From NCBI GenBank assembly GCA_902760345.1, contig CACWFY010000040.1:1-45265 (forward strand): a DNA stretch of 45,265 nucleotides. The letters are read 5' to 3'. The translations under genes were made by a program, and so were the position numbers. The notes beneath the pieces were generated by a model. It was given only the letters and a program-made list of their open reading frames with translations. It was not told where the DNA came from and did no database searches. The DNA comes from an uncultured Bacteroidales bacterium. GTDB lineage: Bacteria > Bacteroidota > Bacteroidia > Bacteroidales > Bacteroidaceae. Below are positions 26,055 to 33,640 of the stretch, piece by piece; positions within the stretch are counted from its first letter, which is position 1; each line of letters starts with the position of its first letter.

Positions 26055-26851
26055 TGAACTTCATAGATACCCATTGTCATCTGGACGGTGAGGAGTTCGC
26101 TGCTGACCGTGATGCCGTCGTACAGCGAGCTCGCCAGGCTGGTTGTACGAAGGTGTTCCTGCCGGCGATTGATAAGACGACATGCCAGACGGTGCTCGAC
26201 GTATGTCGCCAATATCCCGGCTACTGTTATCCGATGTTTGGCCTGCATCCTGAGGAGGTGCGTGCCAACTGGCGCGAGCAGTTGGCAGCCATCCGCCCAT
26301 TCCTCACCCTCTCACCTTCTCATCCTCTCGCCATCGGTGAGGTCGGCCTTGACTTCTATTGGAGTCGGGAGTACGAACAGGAACAGTTGGAGGCTTTTGA
26401 AGAACAGGTGCGATGGTCGGTGGAGAGTGGTCTTCCGCTGATGATTCACTGTCGGAAGGCCCAGAACGAAATGGTAGCTATATTAAAAAGGTACGCGCGT
26501 GAACTACCCGGTGGCGTGTTCCATTGTTTTACGGGCAATGAACAGGAGGCGCTGCAACTGTTGGAATTCCCGCAATTTGTGTTGGGCATCGGTGGTGTGC
26601 TGACGTTTAAGAAGAGCCATCTGCCCGAAGTGTTGCCGAAGGTGGTGCCTTTAGACCGTATTGTGCTGGAGACAGATGCTCCCTATATGGCTCCCGTTCC
26701 TATGCGCGGTCAGCGCAATGAGTCGGCCTACATCACGCACGTCATTGAGCGGATGGCCACAGCCTATGGCGTTAGTGCAGACGAGGTGTGTCGACGCACC
26801 ACCGCTACGGTACGCCGTATCTTCAGTAAGGCGTTTGAAGGAGAAGAGTAG
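26054..26851 (+). CDS. tatD: TatD-family metal-dependent hydrolase (DNase)
   Basis: A TIM-barrel hydrolase of 265 residues with the TatD metal ligands: DTHCHLDGEEF at the N-terminus, the Glu of AIGEVGLDFYW, MIHCRKAQNE, VFHCFTGNEQEA and VLETDAPYMAP. Family members have 3'-5' exonuclease or DNase activity linked to DNA repair. The ATG at 26054 overlaps the upstream stop; the GTG one codon earlier is a weaker option. An octamer array (26304-26335) encodes the linker LTLSPSHPLAI between the helix QLAAIRP and the IGEVGLD strand. The gene is convergent with a nitroreductase, with only three bases between stops and no visible terminator. Confidence 0.93.
   Translation: MNFIDTHCHLDGEEFAADRDAVVQRARQAGCTKVFLPAIDKTTCQTVLDVCRQYPGYCYPMFGLHPEEVRANWREQLAAIRPFLTLSPSHPLAIGEVGLDFYWSREYEQEQLEAFEEQVRWSVESGLPLMIHCRKAQNEMVAILKRYARELPGGVFHCFTGNEQEALQLLEFPQFVLGIGGVLTFKKSHLPEVLPKVVPLDRIVLETDAPYMAPVPMRGQRNESAYITHVIERMATAYGVSADEVCRRTTATVRRIFSKAFEGEE
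26304..26335 (+). repeat. Octamer array inside tatD
   Basis: Eight-base units TCACCCTC, TCACCTTC, TCATCCTC and TCGCCATC in a stop-free reading. On the other strand the first three contain TGA. Confidence 0.72.
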
Positions 26852-26854
26852 GGA

Positions 26855-27595
26855 CTATTCCAGAAAGCCCTGCTTGCGAAGCACCTGTAACAACCCCTCC
26901 GACATGGCTTCATTGTCTTTGCGGGTGTAGCGGATGTCGGTAAACACCTGTGCCAAAGTCTCTTTTTTATTGATGGCTACAAAGTGGCGATTCTCGTCGA
27001 GTTGCTCCTTGGCCGTGTAATAGTTGTCAATATCTGCGGCCAGATAGTCGGTATAGGTCTCTTCGTGGATGAAGCTCTCAAGGGGCAAACGGTCGCTGAG
27101 CGGTGGCTCTTCAGCCGGCCAGCCTACAGTCAGGGTGGCAACGGGCATCACCAGACGAGGCAACTCCAGAATGTCAATAATCTGTTGTGGTTGGTAGACG
27201 GTAGTGCCCAGATAACAATAGCCCAATCCTTCTTCGTCCATGAGGTTGCAGAGCGTCTGTGTATAGAGTAGGGCATCAGTAGCCGCATTGATGAATGACA
27301 GGAAATTGTCGTAGCCGGGCTCTGCCTTGCGACAGCGTGCCCACGTGCTGGTGCGGTTGAAGTCGGCACAGATGGTCAGCACCACGGGCGCCTGTGTCAC
27401 CATGGGCTGATTGAAATGGGCTGGCGCCAACTGCAGCTTCTTGTCATAGGCGCGGGTGATGACCACACTGTAGAGCTGCAGATTGCCCATGGTTTGTGTA
27501 CGACTGGCCTCTGTGAGGAGGCGGTGGAGTAGCTCGTCGCTAACTTCGCGAAGGCTGTATTGGCGAATGGTTCGCCGCGTCAACAGGTTTTTCAT
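26855..27595 (-). CDS. Nitroreductase-family flavoprotein
   Basis: The 246-residue protein matches FMN-dependent nitroreductases of the NfsA/FRP-like type: an N-terminal RRTIRQYS segment for FMN phosphate binding, SRTQTMGNLQLYSVVI, TDALLYTQTLCNLMDEEGLGYCYLGTT, and the MPVATLTVGWPAEEPPLSDRLPLESFIHEETY tail region. Such enzymes reduce nitroaromatics, quinones or flavins with NAD(P)H. The start at 27595 (MKNLLTRRTIRQYS) suits the family. An earlier in-frame ATG at 27610 lies upstream of a likely -7 box. If that box is the promoter, the mRNA is essentially leaderless. Confidence 0.85.
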   Translation of the reverse strand: MKNLLTRRTIRQYSLREVSDELLHRLLTEASRTQTMGNLQLYSVVITRAYDKKLQLAPAHFNQPMVTQAPVVLTICADFNRTSTWARCRKAEPGYDNFLSFINAATDALLYTQTLCNLMDEEGLGYCYLGTTVYQPQQIIDILELPRLVMPVATLTVGWPAEEPPLSDRLPLESFIHEETYTDYLAADIDNYYTAKEQLDENRHFVAINKKETLAQVFTDIRYTRKDNEAMSEGLLQVLRKQGFLE

Positions 27596-27599
27596 AGGA

Positions 27600-27607
27600 C
27601 AAAAGTA
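27600..27607 (-). promoter_or_regulatory. -7 box of the nitroreductase gene
   Basis: TACTTTTG on the minus strand lies four bases before the chosen ATG. No -33 TTTG is seen at the usual distance. The nearness to the start codon implies a leaderless transcript or a different promoter. Confidence 0.45.
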
Positions 27608-27651
27608 CAAAATAATTCTTAATTCATAGCAGGAGTTTCATATTTATTTTG

Positions 27652-27659
27652 TATTTTTG
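27652..27659 (+). promoter_or_regulatory. -7 box of the NrdJ-like domain gene
   Basis: TATTTTTG matches TAnnTTTG and lies 26 bases before the ATG at 27686. No convincing -33 element is seen. Confidence 0.5.
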
Positions 27660-27685
27660 CATCCGATAAACGTTTATTGACCATT

Positions 27686-28387
27686 ATGACAGATATGAAG
27701 GTGACGCTGGTAGAGCGTTTGGCTCGTCGTATGACAGTCGCTAGCCAGCACACAGAGAGCCCGCTGACTGACCTGCAGGCTCAGCAGTTGTTGAACAAGA
27801 TGCTGGGTGTGCTGACGGCCGACGAGCAGCAGTTGGTAATAACGGCGGCAGATGCTGCCGTTAAGGATGCTGCTTCAGGCCTACGGCCAGAAGTGACAGA
27901 GGTGCGCCCCAAGGAATTGGAGTGCGATGTGGTGCGCTTTCAGAACAACAAGGATAAGTGGGTGGCCCTGGTTGGACTGCTGAACGGCTATCCTTATGAG
28001 ATTTTTACGGGTTTGCAGGACGACGAAGAGGGCATCTTGCTGCCGAAGTCGGTGACCAAAGGCAAGATTATCAAACAGGTGAATGCTGACGGTACGAAGC
28101 GCTATGACTTCCAGTTTGAGAATACCCGTGGCTACAAGATTACCGTGGAAGGCCTTTCTGAGAAGTTCAACCCCGAATACTGGAACTATGCCAAACTTAT
28201 CAGTGGCGTGCTGCGCTACCGTATGCCCATCGAACACGTGATTAAACTCGTCTCGTCGCTGCAGCTGCAGTCGGAGAGCATCAACACCTGGAAAAATGGT
28301 GTGGAGCGTGCCTTGAAGAAATATCTGGGCGACGATGGGGAAACCACAGACAATGACAATAACGCAGAGCAGCATCCGACTGCATGA
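27686..28387 (+). CDS. Stand-alone protein resembling the C-terminal domain of B12-dependent ribonucleotide reductase
   Basis: The 233-residue protein has a helical N-terminus (about 1-65) and a region (about 72-215) that looks like the C-terminal accessory domain of Bacteroidota adenosylcobalamin-dependent reductases: RPKELECDVVRFQNNKDKW, GLLNGYPYEIFTGLQDDEEG, LPKSVTKGKIIK, YDFQFENTRGYK and the LISGVLRYRMPIEHVIKLVSSLQL stretch. The catalytic barrel, its active-site cysteines and the terminal CxxC tail are absent. It is therefore either a relic or a domain with its own role, perhaps regulatory. The acidic tail GDDGETTDNDNNAEQ overlaps folB. The start at 27686 is chosen downstream of the -7 box. 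Homology is from recall of family text. Confidence 0.6.
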   Translation: MTDMKVTLVERLARRMTVASQHTESPLTDLQAQQLLNKMLGVLTADEQQLVITAADAAVKDAASGLRPEVTEVRPKELECDVVRFQNNKDKWVALVGLLNGYPYEIFTGLQDDEEGILLPKSVTKGKIIKQVNADGTKRYDFQFENTRGYKITVEGLSEKFNPEYWNYAKLISGVLRYRMPIEHVIKLVSSLQLQSESINTWKNGVERALKKYLGDDGETTDNDNNAEQHPTA

Positions 28388-28721
28388 TATGCGCTTCTAC
28401 GCCTATCATGGTGTGATGGAGCAGGAGCGACGCGTGGGTGGCGACTATGTCGTGTCGCTGAGTGTCGATGTGGATCTAAGCGTGCCTGTGGTCAGCGATA
28501 GTGTGGAAGATACGCTGAATTATGCTGCACTCTATGATGTGGTGGCCCGTGAAATGAAAACGCCCTCGCAACTGTTAGAACATGTTGCTGGCAGGATAGG
28601 GCAGGGGGTGCTGGACGCTTTTCCCCAGGTGACATCGCTATCTGTCGAGGTGCGAAAGGTTAATCCACCGATGGGTGCCGATTGTCAGGGGGCAAGTGTG
28701 GAATTGGAAATTAATAGATAA
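28353..28721 (+). CDS. folB: Dihydroneopterin aldolase
   Basis: This cytoplasmic enzyme converts 7,8-dihydroneopterin to 6-hydroxymethyl-dihydropterin in folate synthesis. The 122-residue protein has RFYAYHGVMEQERRVGGDY near the N-terminus, the pterin-binding LNYAALYDVV region and the catalytic lysine segment VRKVNPPMGADCQGASVE. The start at 28353 (MTITQSSIRLHDM) overlaps the upstream gene by 35 bases; an ATG at 28335 or 28389 is also possible. The stop codon lies inside a heptamer array that leads to the amidase gene. Other folate genes are not nearby. Confidence 0.9.
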   Translation: MTITQSSIRLHDMRFYAYHGVMEQERRVGGDYVVSLSVDVDLSVPVVSDSVEDTLNYAALYDVVAREMKTPSQLLEHVAGRIGQGVLDAFPQVTSLSVEVRKVNPPMGADCQGASVELEINR

Positions 28722-28739
28722 TAGATAAAAAATAAGAGA
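28712..28739 (+). repeat. Heptamer array between folB and the amidase gene
   Basis: Four seven-base units: TAATAGA, TAATAGA, TAAAAAA, TAAGAGA. It contains the folB TAA and ends one base before the next possible start codon. TAA or TAG occurs in every unit and, with period seven, in all frames. Confidence 0.82.
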
Positions 28740-28743
28740 TTTG

Positions 28744-29967
28744 GTGAGACGACTTTACATATTTATTCTTCTATGGGTGGGGCTGGTAAGTACGTGTGTG
28801 GCTGCCAACAAGCGCTTTACGCTGGTTATTGACGCTGGTCATGGTGGCCATGATGCCGGTGCTGTGGGTGCCATTACTAAAGAGAAAACCATCAATCTGA
28901 ATGTGGCACTGGCCTTTGGACGGCTGGTAGAGCGCAACTGCCCTGATGTGAAGGTGATATATACTCGCAAGACAGATGTCTTTGTGCCGCTGCATGTGCG
29001 TGCCGATATTGCTAACAAAAACAAGGCCGATTTGTTTGTTTCCATACATACCAATTCGTTACCGCGTGGTCGTATTGCACGTGGTATAGAGACCTATACG
29101 CTGGGTATGCACCGCGCTGCTGATAACTTGGCAGTGGCTAAGCGCGAGAACGAGGTTATCCTGTATGAGAAAGACTATAAGCAGCGCTATCAGGGCTTTG
29201 ATCCTAATTCGTCGGAGAGTTATATCATGTTTGAATTCATGCAGGACCATAACATGGTGCAGAGCGTTGAGCTGGCAAAGTATGTGCAACGGCGTATGTG
29301 TTCGCAGACGGGCAGACAGAATAAGGGTGTCAAGCAGGCTGGATTCTTGGTGCTGCGCGAGACCTCTATGCCTAGTTGTCTGATAGAATTAGGCTTTATC
29401 TCGACCTCTGACGAGGAGCAATACCTTGCTTCTGATGGTGGTGTCAGTCAGTTGGGACAGGGCATCTATCAGGCTTTTTTGGACTATAAACGCAAGTACG
29501 ACACGAATATCAGTGTACCTTATAAGGCTGAAGAGCCTGCTGCTCAGGTGAATATTCCGCAAGTCGTGCCTGAGCGTTCTGCAAAGCCAGCTAAAGAAGC
29601 ACCCGCAGAGCCTGTCAAACCTGTTGAAGCGGCTCCTGCTCCTGTCGTGGAGACCCCACCGGCTAAGAACGAAGTGTCACCTTCAGCAAGTGACAGCGTG
29701 TTGGTGTTTAAGGTTCAGATTCTGGCCAGCAGCACGCGTCTACAGCCCTCTTCTCCACGCTTCAAGGGACAGACTGATGTGAACTACTACGAAGAAGGCG
29801 GATTGTTCAAGTACACCATCGGCGCTTCTGAGGACTATAATGAAATCAGCCGTCTGCGTAAGTCGCTGTTGGAAAACTTCCCCGAGGCATTTATCATTGC
29901 CTTCAGAGGTGGACAGAAGACAGATGTGCGGCAGGCAATTCAAGAGTTCAAAAGCAAAAAGAAGTAA
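28744..29967 (+). CDS. N-acetylmuramoyl-L-alanine amidase (AmiC type) with C-terminal SPOR-like domain
   Basis: A zinc amidase that cuts the peptide from MurNAc in murein, used in cell separation. The protein has a signal peptide (cleavage near CVAA-NKRF), an Amidase_3 domain (about 25-255) with zinc ligands in IDAGHGGHD, TKEKTINLN and FVSIHTN and the catalytic Glu in CLIELGFIS, a Pro/Ala/Glu-rich linker (about 265-320), and a SPOR-like C-terminus (KVQILASST... AFRGGQKTDV) that may bind denuded septal glycans. There is no ATG: the start is GTG at 28744 or TTG at 28741. It follows a heptamer array, as does the other non-ATG start in the window at 1539. Confidence 0.88.
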   Translation: MRRLYIFILLWVGLVSTCVAANKRFTLVIDAGHGGHDAGAVGAITKEKTINLNVALAFGRLVERNCPDVKVIYTRKTDVFVPLHVRADIANKNKADLFVSIHTNSLPRGRIARGIETYTLGMHRAADNLAVAKRENEVILYEKDYKQRYQGFDPNSSESYIMFEFMQDHNMVQSVELAKYVQRRMCSQTGRQNKGVKQAGFLVLRETSMPSCLIELGFISTSDEEQYLASDGGVSQLGQGIYQAFLDYKRKYDTNISVPYKAEEPAAQVNIPQVVPERSAKPAKEAPAEPVKPVEAAPAPVVETPPAKNEVSPSASDSVLVFKVQILASSTRLQPSSPRFKGQTDVNYYEEGGLFKYTIGASEDYNEISRLRKSLLENFPEAFIIAFRGGQKTDVRQAIQEFKSKKK

Positions 29968-29994
29968 GAAACCATCAAAACAATTATAACAGTA

Positions 29995-30894
29995 ATGAAG
30001 TTTACCAAAGAGATTAAGATTGCGCTGGTATCCATTTTGGGTATCGTCGTCCTGTTTTTCGGCATGCAATTCTTGAAGGGCTTGAGTCTCTTCGGAAATG
30101 ATAATTCCTACTATGTGGCATTTGTTGATGCCACTGGACTCTCACAGTCGGCTCCAGTCTATGCTAATGGCTACCGTGTGGGTGTCGTCAAGTCTCTGGA
30201 GTACGATTATAGTCCGCAAGGTAAGATTACTGCCGTTGTGGGACTGGACAAGCAGATGCGCGTACCGCGTGGTTCACGTGCCGAGTTGGCCAGCGACCTC
30301 TTGGGAAATATCAAGGTCAATCTGGTGCTGTCTGATGATCCCATCAACATGTTGGCGCCTGGTGACACCATCCAGGGCAGTCAGGAGACGGGTCTGATGA
30401 GTAAGGTCGGTGAGATAATGCCGGTACTAATGAACATTGCCCCTAAGCTGGATAGTATTATGACCAGTCTGAATACGTTGCTGGCTGATCCGGCTTTGCG
30501 TAATACTCTCCACCATGTCGAGGGAATGACAGACAACCTCAATGCTACCAGTCGCGAGTTGCGTACCTTGTCGGCTTCGCTGAACCGTGAAATGCCTGTG
30601 ATGATGACAAAGGCCAATGGCGTGCTCGACAATACCGAGAAGTTGACGGGAAATCTGTCGAAGGTAGATGTCGCAGCTCTCACGGCTAAGGTCAACCAGA
30701 CATTAGCTAATGTGGAGCAGATGACACAGAAACTCAATAGTACCGAGGGTACGTTGGGCCTCTTGATGCGTGACCGCCAGCTATATGATAACCTGACTGC
30801 AACGACGGCGAGTGCGGACTCATTGCTGACTGATATGAAGGCACACCCAAAACGCTATGTGCACTTCTCGGTTTTCGGAAAGAAAGATAAATAA
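29995..30894 (+). CDS. MCE/MlaD-family lipid transport protein
   Basis: The 299-residue protein has a short cytoplasmic N-terminus (MKFTKEIKIA), one membrane helix (about 8-28), an MCE domain (about 38-120, with YYVAFVDATGLSQSAPVYANGYRVGVV) and a long helical, coiled-coil-like C-terminal half rich in Asn/Thr/Leu. Such proteins bind substrates for Mla-type phospholipid ABC transporters between inner and outer membranes. No MlaE or MlaF is present here. It follows the amidase by 27 bases, so they are probably one transcript; the shared theme is the envelope. Confidence 0.88.
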   Translation: MKFTKEIKIALVSILGIVVLFFGMQFLKGLSLFGNDNSYYVAFVDATGLSQSAPVYANGYRVGVVKSLEYDYSPQGKITAVVGLDKQMRVPRGSRAELASDLLGNIKVNLVLSDDPINMLAPGDTIQGSQETGLMSKVGEIMPVLMNIAPKLDSIMTSLNTLLADPALRNTLHHVEGMTDNLNATSRELRTLSASLNREMPVMMTKANGVLDNTEKLTGNLSKVDVAALTAKVNQTLANVEQMTQKLNSTEGTLGLLMRDRQLYDNLTATTASADSLLTDMKAHPKRYVHFSVFGKKDK

Positions 30895-30908
30895 TTTCTG
30901 TGCTATTT

Positions 30909-31038
30909 TAATTTTGTCTAAATAGTAGTGTGTACAGTATATGTAGCCGTTTGAAACGTAGAACTGCTTGATATTACATCATTTCGCCGCAGTCAGAAAA
31001 ATAGGCATGCACATGGTAACTCCATTGTGCATGCTTTT
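30909..31038 (+). ncRNA. Candidate small RNA upstream of dnaA
   Basis: A -7-like TAATTTTG (30909-30916) is followed by about 110 bases without an ORF and then an intrinsic terminator (31005-31038). No -33 box is found, and the terminator may simply end the mlaD transcript. It matches no RNA family I recognise. Confidence 0.3.
31005..31038 (+). terminator. Terminator between mlaD-like gene and dnaA
   Basis: GCATGCACATGG (31005-31016) pairs with CCATTGTGCATGC (31022-31034), with one bulge, and is followed by four T residues. It ends either the amidase/MCE transcript or a separate small RNA. Confidence 0.75.
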
Positions 31039-31169
31039 GTAACTAACTGAAAGACAAAATGATGCAAATTTGCAAGTGATTCGTAGAATAAAAAATCTTA
31101 AAAAATAGATAATGCCCGAAAAATTAGTGAGTTACGAATAATGGCCGTTTGACGTACAAGATAGAGCAA

Positions 31170-31201
31170 TTTGTTCTATTGCAAAAAAACTTGTACCTTT
31201 G
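31170..31201 (+). promoter_or_regulatory. Promoter of dnaA
   Basis: TTTG (31170-31173) and TACCTTTG (31194-31201) are separated by 20 bases, a near-perfect Bacteroidota promoter. The ATG is 70 bases downstream, one of the longer leaders in the window. Confidence 0.85.
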
Positions 31202-31271
31202 CAAACGAAAACAATAACCGAAAGACCACAAAAGTCTTCTCTTACGTTAATAAATAAAACAAGAACGCCGC

Positions 31272-32681
31272 ATGGTAAGTCATCCAAAGGCGCTTTGGGA
31301 CAACTGCCTTAGTCTGATTAGGGAAAACGTCACGGAGCAGCAATATAGGACCTGGTTCGAGCCAATCGTCTTCGAGAAGTACGACGACGACAGCCGGACT
31401 CTCCTCGTACAAGTACCAAGTATGTACGTGTACGAATATTTGGAGCAGTACTATGTGGGCTTGTTGAGCAAGGTGCTGACACGCTGTTTTGGTCAAAGTA
31501 TACAACTGACCTATCGTGTGGTCACTGACAAACAGCATGGATTGTCACAGACAGTGCAGGCTGAAGATCCCGTAAACATTGAGCCTGCCCAGCCTACGAG
31601 CCGTGCCAATCAGTCACCGACGGTGTTGGACAGCACGCCCTATCAGGAGTTGAATCCTCAGTTGGATGTCCATAAGACCTTCCAGAGCTTCATAGAAGGC
31701 GACAGTAATAAGTTGCCACGTACAGTAGGTATCTCAATCGCTGAACATCCAGGCAAGTCAACGTTCAATCCGTTCTTTGTCTATGGACCTTCCGGTTGTG
31801 GAAAGACCCACCTGATCAATGCTATTGGCGTGCGTTGTAAGGAGATGTATCCGCAGAAGCGCGTGCTCTACGTGTCTGCCCGCCTGTTCCAGGTGCAGTT
31901 TACTGATGCTACGCGCCGCAATACGGTGAACGATTTTATCCACTTCTATCAGACCATCGACGTGCTGATTGTTGACGATATCCAGGAGTGGGCAACTGCC
32001 ACCAAGACATTGGATACGTTCTTTCATATCTTCGACCACCTGTTCCGTCTGGGTAAGCAGATCATTCTTGCTTCCGACCGTCCACCCGTTGACTTGCAAG
32101 GAGTGAAGGATCGTCTGTTGACGCGTTTCTCATGTGGCCTTATTGCCGAATTGGAAAAACCCAATGTGCAGCTGTGCAAGGATATTCTGAATGCCAAGTG
32201 CCGTCGTGACGGCTTGAAGATCCCTGAGGACGTCATCCAGTTTATTGCTGAGACAGCCAATGGTAGTGTGCGCGACTTAGAAGGTGTGGTGAATTCGCTG
32301 ATGGCCTACTCGATTGTTTATAATTCGAACATCGACATGCGACTGGCTGAGCGCATCATCCAGCGTGCTGTGAAGGTCGACAACAAACCGCTGACAGTCG
32401 ACGACATCATGGAGAAGGTGTGTGGCCATTACAAGGTTACCCAGCAACAGGTGTTCAGCCGCTCCCGCAAGCGCGACTATGTGCTCGTGCGCCAGATTTC
32501 AATGTATCTGACACAGAAATACACAAAGATGCCTGCAGGGCGTATCGGACAGCTTATCGGTGGACGTGACCACTCGACGGTGATTCACAGTTGTAGCATC
32601 ATCGAGCAGCGCCTGAAAGTCGACAAAGCCTTCTCGGCAGAGCTCTCAAGTATAGAAAACTCCTTTAAGCTGAAGAAATAA
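31272..32681 (+). CDS. dnaA: Chromosomal replication initiator DnaA
   Basis: An AAA+ ATPase that binds DnaA boxes and opens the origin. The 469-residue protein shows domain I (LWDNCLSLIRENVTEQQYRTWFEPI), a variable linker (about 85-135), the AAA+ core with Walker A GPSGCGKTH and Walker B VLIVDDIQEW, and the C-terminal DNA-binding domain with signature GGRDHSTVIHS. The ATG at 31272 lies 70 bases after a strong promoter. The gene stands alone and ends in a terminator shared with nagB. The usual neighbours dnaN and recF are absent, as is common in Bacteroidota. Confidence 0.97.
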   Translation: MVSHPKALWDNCLSLIRENVTEQQYRTWFEPIVFEKYDDDSRTLLVQVPSMYVYEYLEQYYVGLLSKVLTRCFGQSIQLTYRVVTDKQHGLSQTVQAEDPVNIEPAQPTSRANQSPTVLDSTPYQELNPQLDVHKTFQSFIEGDSNKLPRTVGISIAEHPGKSTFNPFFVYGPSGCGKTHLINAIGVRCKEMYPQKRVLYVSARLFQVQFTDATRRNTVNDFIHFYQTIDVLIVDDIQEWATATKTLDTFFHIFDHLFRLGKQIILASDRPPVDLQGVKDRLLTRFSCGLIAELEKPNVQLCKDILNAKCRRDGLKIPEDVIQFIAETANGSVRDLEGVVNSLMAYSIVYNSNIDMRLAERIIQRAVKVDNKPLTVDDIMEKVCGHYKVTQQQVFSRSRKRDYVLVRQISMYLTQKYTKMPAGRIGQLIGGRDHSTVIHSCSIIEQRLKVDKAFSAELSSIENSFKLKK

Positions 32682-32722
32682 AAAACTTCCAACCTCACCT
32701 ACGAGACTGGAAGTTTTTTTTT
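32681..32722. terminator. Bidirectional terminator between dnaA and nagB
   Basis: AAAAACTTCCA (32681-32691) pairs with TGGAAGTTTTT (32708-32718) around a 16-base loop and runs into nine T residues. On the minus strand it also ends in a T-run, so it serves nagB as well. Confidence 0.9.
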
Positions 32723-32723
32723 A

Positions 32724-32740
32724 TAACTCTTAACTTTTAA
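32724..32740 (-). repeat. Short heptamer array at the nagB 3' end
   Basis: In the nagB direction the sequence after the stop reads AAAAGTT, AAGAGTT: two seven-base units of the same type as after aroA. They begin within the TAA region of nagB and run into the terminator. Confidence 0.5.
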
Positions 32741-33528
32741 AGGTTTTCCTTCTCGATATCCTTGAAATACTTGTAGGTAGCAACCTTCAACTCGTCAGTA
32801 GCAGGCTCGTCGCAGACGATGATGCCATGCTGATGGGTCTGCAGGGCAGAAATGGTCCATGCCTGACATACGGGACCTTCGATGGCAGCCTGCAGTGCAC
32901 GGGCCTTGTGGTGGCCATTGCAGAGAATCATCACCTCGCGGGCAGCCATCACAGTGCCTACACCAACGGTCAGTGCGAGCTTGGGCACCTTGTTGACATC
33001 GTTGTCGAAGAAACGGCTGTTAGCTATGATGGTGTCGCTGGTCAGCGTTTTTACGCGCGTCTTGGAAGCCAGGCTTGAGAAGGGCTCGTTGAAAGCAATA
33101 TGTCCGTCAGGACCGATACCTCCGATAAACAAGTCAATGCCGCCTGCTTCAGCAATCATCTGCTCATAGTGGGCACACTCTGCTTCCAGGTCCTTGGCGT
33201 TGCCGTTCAGAATGTGGATATTCTCCTTCGGGCAGTCAATGTGGTCGAACAGGTTACGAGCCATGAAAGAGTGGTACGACTCCGGGTGTGACTCGGGCAG
33301 TCCGACATACTCGTCCATGTTGAACGTCAGCACGTTCTTGAATGAAACACGGCCTTCCTTGTTGGCTTTCACCAGGCAGGCATACATGCCTTCGGGCGAG
33401 CTGCCAGTAGGCAGACCCAGCACAAAGGGCTTCTCTGCTGTGGGCTTGAAGGCGTTGATACGCTCGATGACGTGCTCAGCAGCCCACTGCGACATTTTCT
33501 GATAATCAGATTCAATAATAACTCTCAT
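32737..33528 (-). CDS. nagB: Glucosamine-6-phosphate deaminase
   Basis: This enzyme converts glucosamine 6-phosphate to fructose 6-phosphate and ammonia, feeding amino sugars into glycolysis. The 263-residue protein has the usual length and the motifs [12 protein letters not shown] (phosphate loop), [21 protein letters not shown] with the catalytic Asp, and [17 protein letters not shown] with the ring-opening His and Glu. It is a single-gene unit divergent from hflX and convergent with dnaA. A promoter is visible on the minus strand. Confidence 0.96.
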   Translation of the reverse strand: MRVIIESDYQKMSQWAAEHVIERINAFKPTAEKPFVLGLPTGSSPEGMYACLVKANKEGRVSFKNVLTFNMDEYVGLPESHPESYHSFMARNLFDHIDCPKENIHILNGNAKDLEAECAHYEQMIAEAGGIDLFIGGIGPDGHIAFNEPFSSLASKTRVKTLTSDTIIANSRFFDNDVNKVPKLALTVGVGTVMAAREVMILCNGHHKARALQAAIEGPVCQAWTISALQTHQHGIIVCDEPATDELKVATYKYFKDIEKENL

Positions 33529-33565
33529 AAGTCTAAAAATATAAAGTTTTTTGTCTTATCGGATG

Positions 33566-33595
33566 CAAAGGTAAGAAAAAATCAGAAAAAACAAA
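33566..33595 (-). promoter_or_regulatory. Promoter of nagB
   Basis: TACCTTTG (33566-33573) and TTTG (33592-33595) on the minus strand are 18 bases apart. The ATG is 37 bases downstream. Confidence 0.7.
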
Positions 33596-33616
33596 TAATT
33601 ATAGAAAGAAAATTCG

Positions 33617-33624
33617 TACCTTTG
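33617..33624 (+). promoter_or_regulatory. -7 box of hflX
   Basis: TACCTTTG lies 16 bases before the hflX ATG. The region 19-21 bases upstream is AT-rich without a clear TTTG. Confidence 0.65.
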
Positions 33625-33640
33625 CCCCAATAATGTAAGT

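Larger units (their letters stand above)
30895..31271. other. Intergenic region upstream of dnaA
   Basis: The 377 bases hold no visible gene. They contain a possible small RNA with terminator (30909-31038) and the dnaA promoter (31170-31201). A short perfect hairpin CGTTT/AAACG sits near 30950. No DnaA-box cluster (TTATCCACA-like) is seen, so an origin is not supported here. Confidence 0.6.

Noticed and set aside
31040-31271. Replication origin next to dnaA
   Set aside because: The region is AT-rich, but I see no cluster of DnaA boxes; dnaA is often far from the origin in this phylum.
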